NCBI GenBank assembly: GCA_003486945.1
Contig: DNFL01000067.1
Coordinates: 1 to 6,791, forward strand
From: Hyphomonas sp.
GTDB lineage: Bacteria; Pseudomonadota; Alphaproteobacteria; Caulobacterales; Hyphomonadaceae
DNA length: 6,791 bases
Direction: 5' to 3'
The notes beneath the pieces are model-generated. The model searched no databases, had not been told where the DNA came from, and worked only from the letters and a program-made list of their open reading frames with translations. Shown piece by piece: positions 1 through 5,269 of this stretch (position 1 is the first letter of the stretch; each line of letters opens with the position of its first letter). The position numbers and the translations under genes were made by a program.

Positions 1-76
1 GCCGCTTTAGCTCAGCTGGTAGAGCACATCATTCGTAATGATGGGGTCAGGTGTTCAAGTCACCTAAGCGGCACCA
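1..76 (+). tRNA. tRNA-Thr (anticodon CGT)
   Basis: The sequence folds into a full cloverleaf. The acceptor stem pairs 1-7 (GCCGCTT) with 66-72 (AAGCGGC). The D arm uses GCTC/GAGC at 10-13 and 22-25, with GG in the loop. The anticodon stem pairs CATCA (27-31) with TGATG (39-43), and the loop TTCGTAA puts CGT at 34-36, which reads ACG (Thr). The T arm pairs AGGTG (49-53) with CACCT (61-65) around a TTCAAGT loop. Base 73 is A and CCA is encoded at 74-76. The gene begins at the first base of the window, so its promoter is not visible. No intron or odd base is seen. Confidence 0.97.
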
Positions 77-130
77 TTCCTTTTCCGTCCGGACCTTTCC
101 GCCCTGATCTTCCGGCCTAGGTCTGCGCCC

Positions 131-841
131 ATGAACGCGATCATCTTTGGCAGTTCCGGCGGCATCGGGCGTGCGTTGACGGAGGCGGTGCTCGCCTCTG
201 GCCGATATGACAAGGTGTTTGCCGCCTCGCGCTCCGGCGCTGCCATTCCGGGCGCTGTCAGCCTGCAGGCCGAGTTCACAGCAGAGCCTGATCTCGCGCG
301 TCTCGCCCGCGACGTGAGCGCGGCCGGTCCCCTCACGCTCTGCCTCGTCGCCAGCGGCCTCCTTTCAGATGGCGCCGGGCTGCAGCCGGAAAAATCCTTC
401 CGCGCGCAGGAGCTTGCCGCTTTCGAACGCGTCTTCGCGGCCAACACCTTTGCGCCCGCGCTGATCGCCAAGCACATGCTGCCCTTGATGCCGAAAGCGG
501 AGCGCAGCGTCTTCGCCGCGCTCTCCGCACGGGTGGGCTCGATCTCCGACAACCGGCTCGGCGGATGGCATGCCTACCGCGCCTCGAAGGCAGCGCTCAA
601 CATGCTGATGCGCAACTATGCCATCGAGCAGGCCCGCCGCGCGCCTGGCAATATCTGCATCTGCCTTCATCCGGGTACGGTCGATACGGACCTGTCAAAG
701 CCGTTTCAGGCAAATGTCCCGGCAGAGCGCCTGTTCTCGCCGGAAGCGTCAGCTGCGCACCTCATCAGCGTGATCGACCGTCTGTCCCCGGAGGAGTCCG
801 GCAAATGCTTCGACTGGGCGGGCAAGGAAGTACCGGCCTAG
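131..841 (+). CDS. Short-chain dehydrogenase/reductase (SDR), C-factor-like
   Basis: A 236-aa NAD(P)-dependent oxidoreductase of the classical SDR fold, presumably cytoplasmic; the substrate cannot be read from sequence. The N-terminus is directly the Rossmann strand and the glycine-rich GSSGGIG motif (residues 7-13). N105 fits the structural Asn position, S137 in ARVGS the catalytic Ser, and Y149-x3-K153 (YRASK) the catalytic Tyr/Lys pair. HPGTVDTDLSKPF (180-192) after the active site, and a C-terminal FDWAGKEVP segment, match the branch that includes Myxococcus C-factor (CsgA) and its many uncharacterised relatives. The start at 131 is chosen because the Rossmann motif begins a few residues later; the Shine-Dalgarno is weak (AGG near 119-121). 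It ends convergently with the PhzF gene, sharing CTAG. Family assignment is firm; a role in signalling is not implied. Confidence 0.93.
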   Translation: MNAIIFGSSGGIGRALTEAVLASGRYDKVFAASRSGAAIPGAVSLQAEFTAEPDLARLARDVSAAGPLTLCLVASGLLSDGAGLQPEKSFRAQELAAFERVFAANTFAPALIAKHMLPLMPKAERSVFAALSARVGSISDNRLGGWHAYRASKAALNMLMRNYAIEQARRAPGNICICLHPGTVDTDLSKPFQANVPAERLFSPEASAAHLISVIDRLSPEESGKCFDWAGKEVPA

Positions 842-1656
842 AGCCTGAACTGGCCCTCGATCACGGTCACCGCCGCGCCGGTAAGCTTGCAGCGCTCGCC
901 TTCGAGTTTCACGCCGATGCGGGCGCCGCGGCCGGGATAGGCCTGGAAGCAGGTGGCAGATGGCTTGCCGAAATGTTCGGCGAGGATGCGCGCGAGCATC
1001 GTGTGCCAGCTGCCCGTGGCGGGGTCCTCGTCGATGCCGGAGCCCGGTGCGAAGAAGCGCGAGGTCGCGTCCACGCCCTCGCCGCCGAGCGCGAAGCAGC
1101 CAAAATTGCCCCGGTCCCAGCCGCCACCCTCAGCGCCGAGGGATTTCAAAGCGCGCTGGTCTGGCGCAAGCGCCTTCACCTCTTCCGGCGTCTCGAACCG
1201 CGCCGCATAGAACATGCCGCCCCAGGCCTCCACCGGCCGCGCACCCAGCGCGGCGGCAATTTCATCCGTGACCGGTACAGGCCGCACCGGCGCGGAAGGA
1301 AAATCCATCTCCAGCGCTCCGTCCGCAAGGCGGCGCACGAACAGCCGGCCGGACTTCACCGTGTCGAACGCAATCACCTCGCCGGCAAAACCACCATGGG
1401 CGAACAGCACATGCGCCGCCGCCAGCGTCGCGTGACCGCACAGCGGCACTTCCACCGCCGGTGTGAACCAACGCAGCCGCCAGATGCCGTCCGCCTCCGG
1501 AACAACATAGGCCGTCTCGGCCACATTGTTTTCCGCCGCGATTTTTTGCAGCACACTGTCGGCTAGGAAGGCGCCCATCGGCATCACGCAGGCCTGGTTG
1601 CCTTCGAAGGCGCGCGTGGCAAACGCGTCGATCTGGTAAAGCGGAAAAGTCTGCAT
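838..1656 (-). CDS. PhzF-family phenazine biosynthesis-like isomerase/epimerase
   Basis: A 272-aa protein of the PhzF/diaminopimelate-epimerase-like fold (two similar alpha/beta barrel lobes). Family members isomerise small acids; PhzF itself acts in phenazine synthesis, but most genomic copies have no known substrate. Visible signatures are the N-terminal YQIDAFATRAFEGNQA (residues 7-22), the catalytic-type glutamate E47 in NVAETAY, CGHAT (73-77) in lobe one, and FFAPGSGIDEDPATGS (201-216) in lobe two, followed by PGRGARIGV. The start at 1656 is chosen for a strong GGAGG (complement of 1665-1669) 8 nt upstream and because family homology begins at once; an in-frame ATG at 1686 would add 10 residues without homology or a comparable ribosome site. 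No other phenazine genes are nearby, so a phenazine role is unlikely. It is divergent from the phoD-like gene. Confidence 0.93.
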   Translation of the reverse strand: MQTFPLYQIDAFATRAFEGNQACVMPMGAFLADSVLQKIAAENNVAETAYVVPEADGIWRLRWFTPAVEVPLCGHATLAAAHVLFAHGGFAGEVIAFDTVKSGRLFVRRLADGALEMDFPSAPVRPVPVTDEIAAALGARPVEAWGGMFYAARFETPEEVKALAPDQRALKSLGAEGGGWDRGNFGCFALGGEGVDATSRFFAPGSGIDEDPATGSWHTMLARILAEHFGKPSATCFQAYPGRGARIGVKLEGERCKLTGAAVTVIEGQFRL

Positions 1657-1766
1657 GGCATCTGCCTCCGGCAAGGCGCGCGTCATCGCACGGCGCCGCG
1701 CGCTTGCCAAACGAGGAATTCTTACGGGGCGTTGAGTTTGCCTGCAGGCTGGGCAAAGGTGCGCCC
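1657..1766. promoter_or_regulatory. Divergent intergenic region between the PhzF and PhoD genes
   Basis: These 110 bp must hold the promoters of two divergent genes. I cannot point to a convincing -35/-10 pair on either strand, nor to a PHO box. Three symmetric elements are visible. An imperfect inverted repeat pairs GGCAA+GCGCGC (1670-1674, 1676-1681) with GCGCGC+TTGCC (1698-1708), with one bulged G. A perfect 10-bp palindrome GCCTGCAGGC lies at 1740-1749. TTTGCC (1737-1742) can pair with GGCAAA (1752-1757), which overlaps the presumed phoD ribosome site AAAGG (1755-1759). Confidence 0.5.
1665..1669 (-). promoter_or_regulatory. Shine-Dalgarno of the PhzF gene
   Basis: CCTCC on the + strand reads GGAGG on the - strand, 8 nt before the ATG at 1656-1654. 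It decides the start in favour of 1656 over the upstream in-frame ATG at 1686. Confidence 0.75.
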
Positions 1767-3470
1767 ATGACAAGGGGACTGACACGGCGCGGCCTGATGG
1801 TCCTGCTCGGCGGCGCGCCGGTTGCGGCCTGCGCGGGCATGCCGCAAAGTGCGCTGCTGAATTCCGCACGGCCACCAACCCCGCCGCCCTTCGCGCACGG
1901 CGTTGCCAGCGGCGATGCGGAGGCGCGACGCGTAGTGATCTGGACGCGGGTGTCACAGCCGCAGGTAGCCGCCGTTGACTGGGAAGTTTCTGACGATCGC
2001 ACCTTCTCCCGCCTTGCTGCCAGCGGACGTTTGATCACGGATGCCAACCGTGACTGGACCGTGAAAGCTGACGCTGGCGGACTTCGTCCGGGTACGGCTT
2101 ATTTTTACCGCTTCCGGTGCGGCGGCGCCGTCTCGCCGGTCGGCCGCACGAAGACGCTGCCGGAAGGCAAGGCAGAGCGCCTGCGCCTCGCGGCTGTCTC
2201 CTGCGCCCACCTCGCGCACGGCTATTTCAATGTCTACGACCATATCGCCCGGCGCAGCGATCTCGATGCGGTGATCCATCTCGGCGACTATTTCTACAGC
2301 CAGAAGGCCGGCGGCTTTGCCGGCGCGCCGGACGAGATTGCAGGCCGCGTGCACCGCCCGGCGCACGAGGCGGCCACGCTCACCGACTACCGCGCCCGCC
2401 ATGCTCAATACAAGGAAGACCCGGCCCTGCAGGCCCTCCACGCGGCTCATCCGGTCTATGCCATCTGGGACGATCACGAGTTCGCCAATGACGCCTCCCG
2501 CACCGGCGCGCCCGGCCATGAGGGCGATGCGGAAAGCTGGCGCACGCGGCAGACCGCTGCCCTGAAGGCTTGGCATGAATGGATGCCGGTGCGCGAAGCG
2601 GGCGACGACCCGGCCCGGCGCTACATGACGGCCCGCTTCGGCGACCTTGCCACGATCTGCTTCCTTGAAACCCGCGCCTCGGCCCGTGATGCCAGCATCG
2701 GATTCGGCGCCATGGCGGCGCAGGCGGCGGATGCAGACGGCATCGCCGCACTCAAGGCCGTGTTCACAGACGAACCCCGGCAGAAACTCGGACCGGACCA
2801 ACTTGCACTGCTGGAGCAGGATTTCAGATCCTCCGGGAACGGATGGCTGATCCTTGCCAACCCGACCCTGATGGCAGACGTGAGAACGCCCGATGTGCGC
2901 CCCTATCTTTCGCCCGATGCGCTCGCCGAACTGAAAGCGCGCTGGCCGGAGGCCGAAGGATTCCTCGCCGCCGCTGAGCACGGATTGCCCCTGCTGCCGG
3001 ATTCCTGGGATGGCTACGCCGCCGAGCGCGAACGCCTCTACGCTGCTCTCGCCGCCGCCGGGCGGCGCGACGCACTGGTGCTGACCGGCGACACGCACAG
3101 CTGGTGGGTCAACACGCTATCCTCCGCAGACGGATCACCTGCCGGCGTCGAACTCGCCGTCAGCTCCGTCAGCGCGCCCTCTGCGCTCGGGTCCCGCCTG
3201 ATCGGCAACCGCTCGCGCGACCTTGCCCTCCTGGTGACGCGCGACAATCCTGCCGTGCGCTATGTTTCCGGCGAAACGCATGGCTATCTCGATCTCGAGC
3301 TTGGCCCGGATGAGGGCATGGCCCGCTTCCTCGCCGTCGATTCGGTCGCCGGGCCGGACTACCGCGTGTTCGAGGAGGCGCGCTTCCGCCTGAGTCGCAA
3401 GGAAGGACGGCTGAAAACCGGCGGCCCGCGCGGCCTTGGCCTGCGCCAGCGCTGGCTGTTCCGGGCCTGA
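1767..3470 (+). CDS. phoD: PhoD-family alkaline phosphatase/phosphodiesterase, Tat-exported lipoprotein
   Basis: A 567-aa PhoD-type metallophosphatase. Family members hydrolyse phosphate mono- and diesters outside the inner membrane with metal ions (Fe3+/Ca2+ in characterised PhoD) and are typically exported folded through Tat. The start is RTG-rich with a twin-arginine motif (T6-R7-R8-G-L-M), a hydrophobic stretch (10-21) and a lipobox VAAC with C22 as lipidation site. The PhoD N-terminal beta domain opens with FAHGVASGD (42-50) and VVIWTR. The catalytic domain shows VSCAH (C146), HLGDYFY (D174), WDDHEFAND (D235, D236, H237, N241) and LTGDTHSWW (D442, H444). All the usual metal-site motifs are intact and the length is normal. 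ATG 1767 is preferred over an in-frame TTG at 1704 because the export signal starts there; AAAGG at 1755-1759 is 7 nt upstream. It stands alone, with no pst/pho genes and no visible PHO box. Confidence 0.93.
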   Translation: MTRGLTRRGLMVLLGGAPVAACAGMPQSALLNSARPPTPPPFAHGVASGDAEARRVVIWTRVSQPQVAAVDWEVSDDRTFSRLAASGRLITDANRDWTVKADAGGLRPGTAYFYRFRCGGAVSPVGRTKTLPEGKAERLRLAAVSCAHLAHGYFNVYDHIARRSDLDAVIHLGDYFYSQKAGGFAGAPDEIAGRVHRPAHEAATLTDYRARHAQYKEDPALQALHAAHPVYAIWDDHEFANDASRTGAPGHEGDAESWRTRQTAALKAWHEWMPVREAGDDPARRYMTARFGDLATICFLETRASARDASIGFGAMAAQAADADGIAALKAVFTDEPRQKLGPDQLALLEQDFRSSGNGWLILANPTLMADVRTPDVRPYLSPDALAELKARWPEAEGFLAAAEHGLPLLPDSWDGYAAERERLYAALAAAGRRDALVLTGDTHSWWVNTLSSADGSPAGVELAVSSVSAPSALGSRLIGNRSRDLALLVTRDNPAVRYVSGETHGYLDLELGPDEGMARFLAVDSVAGPDYRVFEEARFRLSRKEGRLKTGGPRGLGLRQRWLFRA

Positions 3471-3582
3471 CGCCCAAGCCGTGCGCAGGACTTGCCCAAG
3501 GGCTGGGCACTTCGCCTCTGACACGAAAATTTCAACAGCGGATGAAACGACACCGCTTGCCATGCTGCGAATGCGAGGTAAT

Positions 3583-3597
3583 TGTTGCATTGCAACA
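3583..3597. promoter_or_regulatory. 15-bp palindrome, operator-like
   Basis: TGTTGCATTGCAACA is a perfect inverted repeat (7-bp arms TGTTGCA/TGCAACA around a central T), AT-rich against a GC-rich background, 140 nt upstream of the UrcA-family start. Its form and place suggest a binding site for a dimeric regulator, but I cannot name which. Confidence 0.5.
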
Positions 3598-3613
3598 TGA
3601 CGTTTCGGCCGCA

Positions 3614-3652
3614 CCGGGAAGGCCACAATGCCTTTGGGGGGCATTGTCCCGG
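3614..3652 (+). other. Hairpin in the leader of the UrcA-family gene
   Basis: ACAATGCC (3625-3632) pairs perfectly with GGCATTGT (3640-3647) around a 7-nt loop. CCGGG (3614-3618) pairs with CCCGG (3648-3652) below it, leaving a 6-nt bulge on the left arm. There is no T-run after it, so a simple terminator is unlikely; it is probably part of a structured 5' UTR. Confidence 0.5.
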
Positions 3653-3658
3653 AAGACG

Positions 3659-3722
3659 GAGAGTTGGAGCGGACCGTTGCGGGAGGAGTTTCCGGCCGGG
3701 CGCAAACCCGGCGCTAACTCTC
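3659..3722 (+). other. Closed stem-junction structure abutting the ribosome binding site
   Basis: GAGAGTT (3659-3665) pairs with AACTCTC (3716-3722) and, after a bulged GG, AGCG (3668-3671) pairs with CGCT (3712-3715), giving an 11-bp outer stem. Inside, CCGGG (3696-3700) pairs with CCCGG (3707-3711) around CGCAAA, and the remaining left part can form a second short arm. The last paired base is directly next to the ribosome site at 3723-3728. The fold was read by eye, so it may be one of several. Confidence 0.45.
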
Positions 3723-3728
3723 AAAGGA
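3723..3728 (+). promoter_or_regulatory. Shine-Dalgarno of the UrcA-family gene
   Basis: AAAGGA stands 8 nt before ATG 3737 and directly after the 3' arm of the leader stem. It fixes the start at 3737 rather than at the in-frame ATG at 3542. Confidence 0.75.
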
Positions 3729-3736
3729 CTGATCCC

Positions 3737-4081
3737 ATGTTGAAATCCACCCTTACCGTCCTGGCCGCGGCCGCCTTCCTTGTGCCTGCAGCGCTCGCTG
3801 AAGGCGGCCAGACAGTCACCCTGAAGCACGACTATGACGCCTCGCTGCTGTCCGACGATGCCGGCGCCGCCCAAATCCTGTCAGAGCTGAAGCGTGCCGC
3901 TGCCCGTGCCTGCACCTCGCGCGTGCCGGCCTATGGCGGCCAGTTCACCGACCCAGTCTGCACCGACTACCTCTATGAGGCCGCCGTGAAGCAGATCCAC
4001 GAAACCGGCCTCGCGGCGGGCATCAGCTTCGCCCCGCAATTCGAGCTCGCCGCGCTGACCCAGATCGCCTCGATCGACTGA
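3737..4081 (+). CDS. UrcA-family secreted protein
   Basis: A 114-aa small exported protein resembling the UrcA family, named for a Caulobacter gene strongly induced by uranyl; the molecular function of the family is unknown. Residues 1-21 form a Sec signal peptide ending ALA with cleavage before E22. The mature part has the family pattern: a VTLKHDYDASLLSDDAGAA segment (27-45), an amphipathic helix with LKRAAARAC (51-59), a second cysteine C75, then a helix with EAAVKQI. C59 and C75 probably form a periplasmic disulfide. The start is supported by both the ribosome site and the signal peptide. It seems to be transcribed alone: a long structured leader precedes it and a strong terminator follows 58 nt after the stop. 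Regulation by metal or envelope stress is inference from the family name only. Confidence 0.8.
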   Translation: MLKSTLTVLAAAAFLVPAALAEGGQTVTLKHDYDASLLSDDAGAAQILSELKRAAARACTSRVPAYGGQFTDPVCTDYLYEAAVKQIHETGLAAGISFAPQFELAALTQIASID

Positions 4082-4139
4082 GGCGCCGCCTCACCCGGAA
4101 CAACGCCTGACCTACGTTTCCTCCCGGTCATTGGCGTTG

Positions 4140-4180
4140 GAGGGGCCATCCCCGGCCAGGGATGGCCCCTCACTTCGGTC
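4140..4180 (+). terminator. Intrinsic terminator after the UrcA-family gene
   Basis: GAGGGGCCATCCC (4140-4152) and GGGATGGCCCCTC (4159-4171) form a perfect 13-bp stem with a 6-nt loop (CGGCCA). A pyrimidine-rich tail with short T-runs follows (TCTCTCTTT ends near 4188). The stem is the strongest in the window. The U-tract is imperfect, as is common in GC-rich genomes. Confidence 0.8.
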
Positions 4181-4181
4181 T

Positions 4182-4285
4182 CTCTTTCCAGTTGACGGCG
4201 CGCGCAATTGACGTAGCGTCAAGTCAGAGCGGCGAAACAGCCGCCGATCGTGAGAGACGCCCCGAAAGGGGTTGGAGGAAACAAG
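4182..4285 (+). promoter_or_regulatory. Upstream region of the tonB-like operon
   Basis: TTGACG occurs twice, at 4192-4197 and 4208-4213, 16 bp apart, and the second copy is half of a perfect inverted repeat TTGACGTAGCGTCAA (4208-4222). Either TTGACG could be a -35 hexamer, but no good -10 follows at 16-18 bp. Downstream, GCGGC/GCCGC (4229-4233, 4240-4244) and CCCC-GAAA-GGGG (4260-4271, a GNRA-type tetraloop) can form two small hairpins before the ribosome site. Confidence 0.5.
4274..4279 (+). promoter_or_regulatory. Shine-Dalgarno of the tonB-like gene
   Basis: GGAGGA lies 6 nt before ATG 4286, a near-ideal site. It decides the start there against in-frame starts further upstream (4250). 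Confidence 0.8.
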
Positions 4286-4909
4286 ATGACCCATGCCTTT
4301 GATGCGGCCCCGCCGCGCCTGACGCACGCCGCCCTGCTGGCCGTGCCGCTGGTCTATGCCCTGTTCCTGGGGGCGAGCCTGCTGATCAAGGTGGACGAGG
4401 TGGTGCTGGTGGCGACGCCGGACCGCCCGATTGTCAGCATCACCCCGCAAGAGCCGGACAAGCTGACGCCAACCACCGTGAAGCCGCCGCCGCTGAGCGT
4501 TGCCGACAAGCCCCCGCCGCCGCCGCGCCCGGAAGTCACCACGACAGGCTCTGCGCCCGGTTTCACCTTCGCGCCACCGGCCGGCGACGTGACGCCCATC
4601 AAATTCTCGCCGGGGCCGATCTCGGTTTCACCGCTCGCCGGGCGCAACATCCAGGTGGTGCGCGCCCCTGCACCGTCGATGCCGGCCATCGCCATGACGC
4701 GTGGCATCTCGGGCGATTGTGACGTGCTCTTCGATGTCGACACGCGCGGCCGGCCGTTCAACATCACCGCGACGTGTACGGATGATGTGTTCAACGCCGA
4801 AGCGATCCGCTCGGTCGGCAAGGCGGAGTTCCTGCCCAAGGTCAATGCGCAGGGCATCGCCGTGGAGCAGCACGGCGCCATTTATCCGCTGGAATTCCGG
4901 GTGAAGTGA
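4286..4909 (+). CDS. TonB-family energy transducer-like protein
   Basis: A 207-aa TonB-family protein. TonB proteins sit in the inner membrane and pass energy from ExbB/ExbD across the periplasm to outer-membrane receptors. The order is typical: a short cytoplasmic N-terminus, one membrane segment (about 13-34), a periplasmic proline-rich linker (about 46-83, with KPPPL and KPPPPPRPEV), and a TonB C-terminal domain (about 128-207) with GDCDVLFDVDTRGRPFN, then F182-x-P and the final YPLEFRV strand. The cysteines C145 and C164, 19 residues apart, could form a disulfide, which is not a general TonB feature. The protein is on the short side, and no exbB, exbD or receptor gene is in the window. 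The next gene starts 3 nt after its stop and encodes a copy of the same C-terminal domain. A TonB-like protein with a different envelope role is the alternative. Confidence 0.83.
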   Translation: MTHAFDAAPPRLTHAALLAVPLVYALFLGASLLIKVDEVVLVATPDRPIVSITPQEPDKLTPTTVKPPPLSVADKPPPPPRPEVTTTGSAPGFTFAPPAGDVTPIKFSPGPISVSPLAGRNIQVVRAPAPSMPAIAMTRGISGDCDVLFDVDTRGRPFNITATCTDDVFNAEAIRSVGKAEFLPKVNAQGIAVEQHGAIYPLEFRVK

Positions 4910-4912
4910 GAC

Positions 4913-5269
4913 GTGAAGCGTACTATCACAGTTTGCAGCGCAGCCGCCTTGGTGGCTGGCTGCGCCTCGACGCCCCCAGCCCCAACGGCTCTGGCCTGTC
5001 CGGTCTATGTGCCTGCGGTCGCCTTGCCTGCGCCAGTCTACCCGGAGGAAGCGGCGCGCGAAGGCATCTCCGATACTTGCGAATCGCGCTTTGACATCGA
5101 CTGGAAAGGGCGGCCCTTCAATCTGGCTGTTCGGTGCACCTACCGTGTCTTCGCTGACTCCGTTGAAGACGCCCTGCGCGCTACAGAATTCAATCCAAAC
5201 GCGCTGGACCCTTCACAGGCCGGCGCTCAATGTGCATCCTATCCGTTCAGCTACGAAGTCAGCGGCTGA
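4913..5269 (+). CDS. Lipoprotein with a TonB C-terminal-like domain
   Basis: A 118-aa predicted lipoprotein starting at GTG 4913, 3 nt after the TonB-like stop, so probably translationally coupled; no strong ribosome site of its own is seen. The signal has K2-R3, a hydrophobic core and a lipobox LVAGC with lipidation at C17; Ala at +2 would suggest outer-membrane sorting by the E. coli rule. Residues 52-118 align with the TonB-like neighbour: IS..C, FDIDWKGRPFN, C75-T76, VF, EF.P and a final YP-F-V strand. C56 and C75 are spaced 19 apart, exactly as C145 and C164 in the neighbour. C29 and C107 are extra and could form a second pair. It lacks the membrane segment and proline linker of a transducer, so it cannot work as one by itself. 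Function unknown. Confidence 0.78.
   Translation: MKRTITVCSAAALVAGCASTPPAPTALACPVYVPAVALPAPVYPEEAAREGISDTCESRFDIDWKGRPFNLAVRCTYRVFADSVEDALRATEFNPNALDPSQAGAQCASYPFSYEVSG

Larger units (their letters stand above)
3471..3736 (+). promoter_or_regulatory. Promoter and 5' leader region of the UrcA-family gene
   Basis: A 266-bp gap without a supported gene. TGCCC/GGGCA (3493-3497 with 3505-3509) could be a weak hairpin after phoD but lacks a T-run. A perfect 15-bp palindrome lies at 3583-3597. Two structured elements follow, a hairpin at 3614-3652 and a larger stem at 3659-3722 that ends directly before the ribosome site. No confident -35/-10 pair could be assigned. The frame of the downstream gene stays open back to an ATG at 3542, but that stretch has no protein-like character and precedes the signal peptide. 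Confidence 0.5.

Noticed and set aside
1..130. tRNA-Thr as an integration site for a mobile element
   Set aside because: The tRNA 3' end is intact, but no repeat of it and no integrase or other mobility gene is found in the window; the next genes are ordinary.
565..1566. Long + strand open frame (333 codons) crossing the SDR end and the PhzF gene
   Set aside because: It is antisense to the PhzF gene and in another frame of the SDR; composition is Arg/Ala/Gly-rich, typical of GC-rich shadow frames, and both overlapped genes have clear family motifs.
838..1656. Phenazine biosynthesis locus
   Set aside because: Only the PhzF-like gene is present; stand-alone PhzF homologues are common in bacteria that make no phenazines.
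1704..1766. N-terminal extension of phoD from TTG 1704
   Set aside because: It would bury the twin-arginine/lipobox signal behind 21 residues; the signal peptide and AAAGG support 1767.
1953..3098. Long - strand open frame (381 codons) opposite phoD
   Set aside because: Shadow of the PhoD gene; no recognisable motifs and no ribosome site, while the + strand frame has all metal-site motifs.
3542..3736. N-terminal extension of the UrcA-family gene, or a separate small gene here
   Set aside because: The signal peptide starts at 3737 with its own ribosome site; the extension covers palindromes and hairpins and is not protein-like.
3659..3736. Glycine riboswitch
   Set aside because: Only the GAGAG/CTCTC stem and AAAGGAC resemble it; the conserved CCGAAGG core is missing and the downstream gene is not a glycine gene.
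4906..5094. 62-codon + strand frame overlapping the end of the TonB-like gene and the start of the lipoprotein
   Set aside because: Wrong frame relative to the lipoprotein, which has a lipobox and a recognisable domain; this frame has neither.
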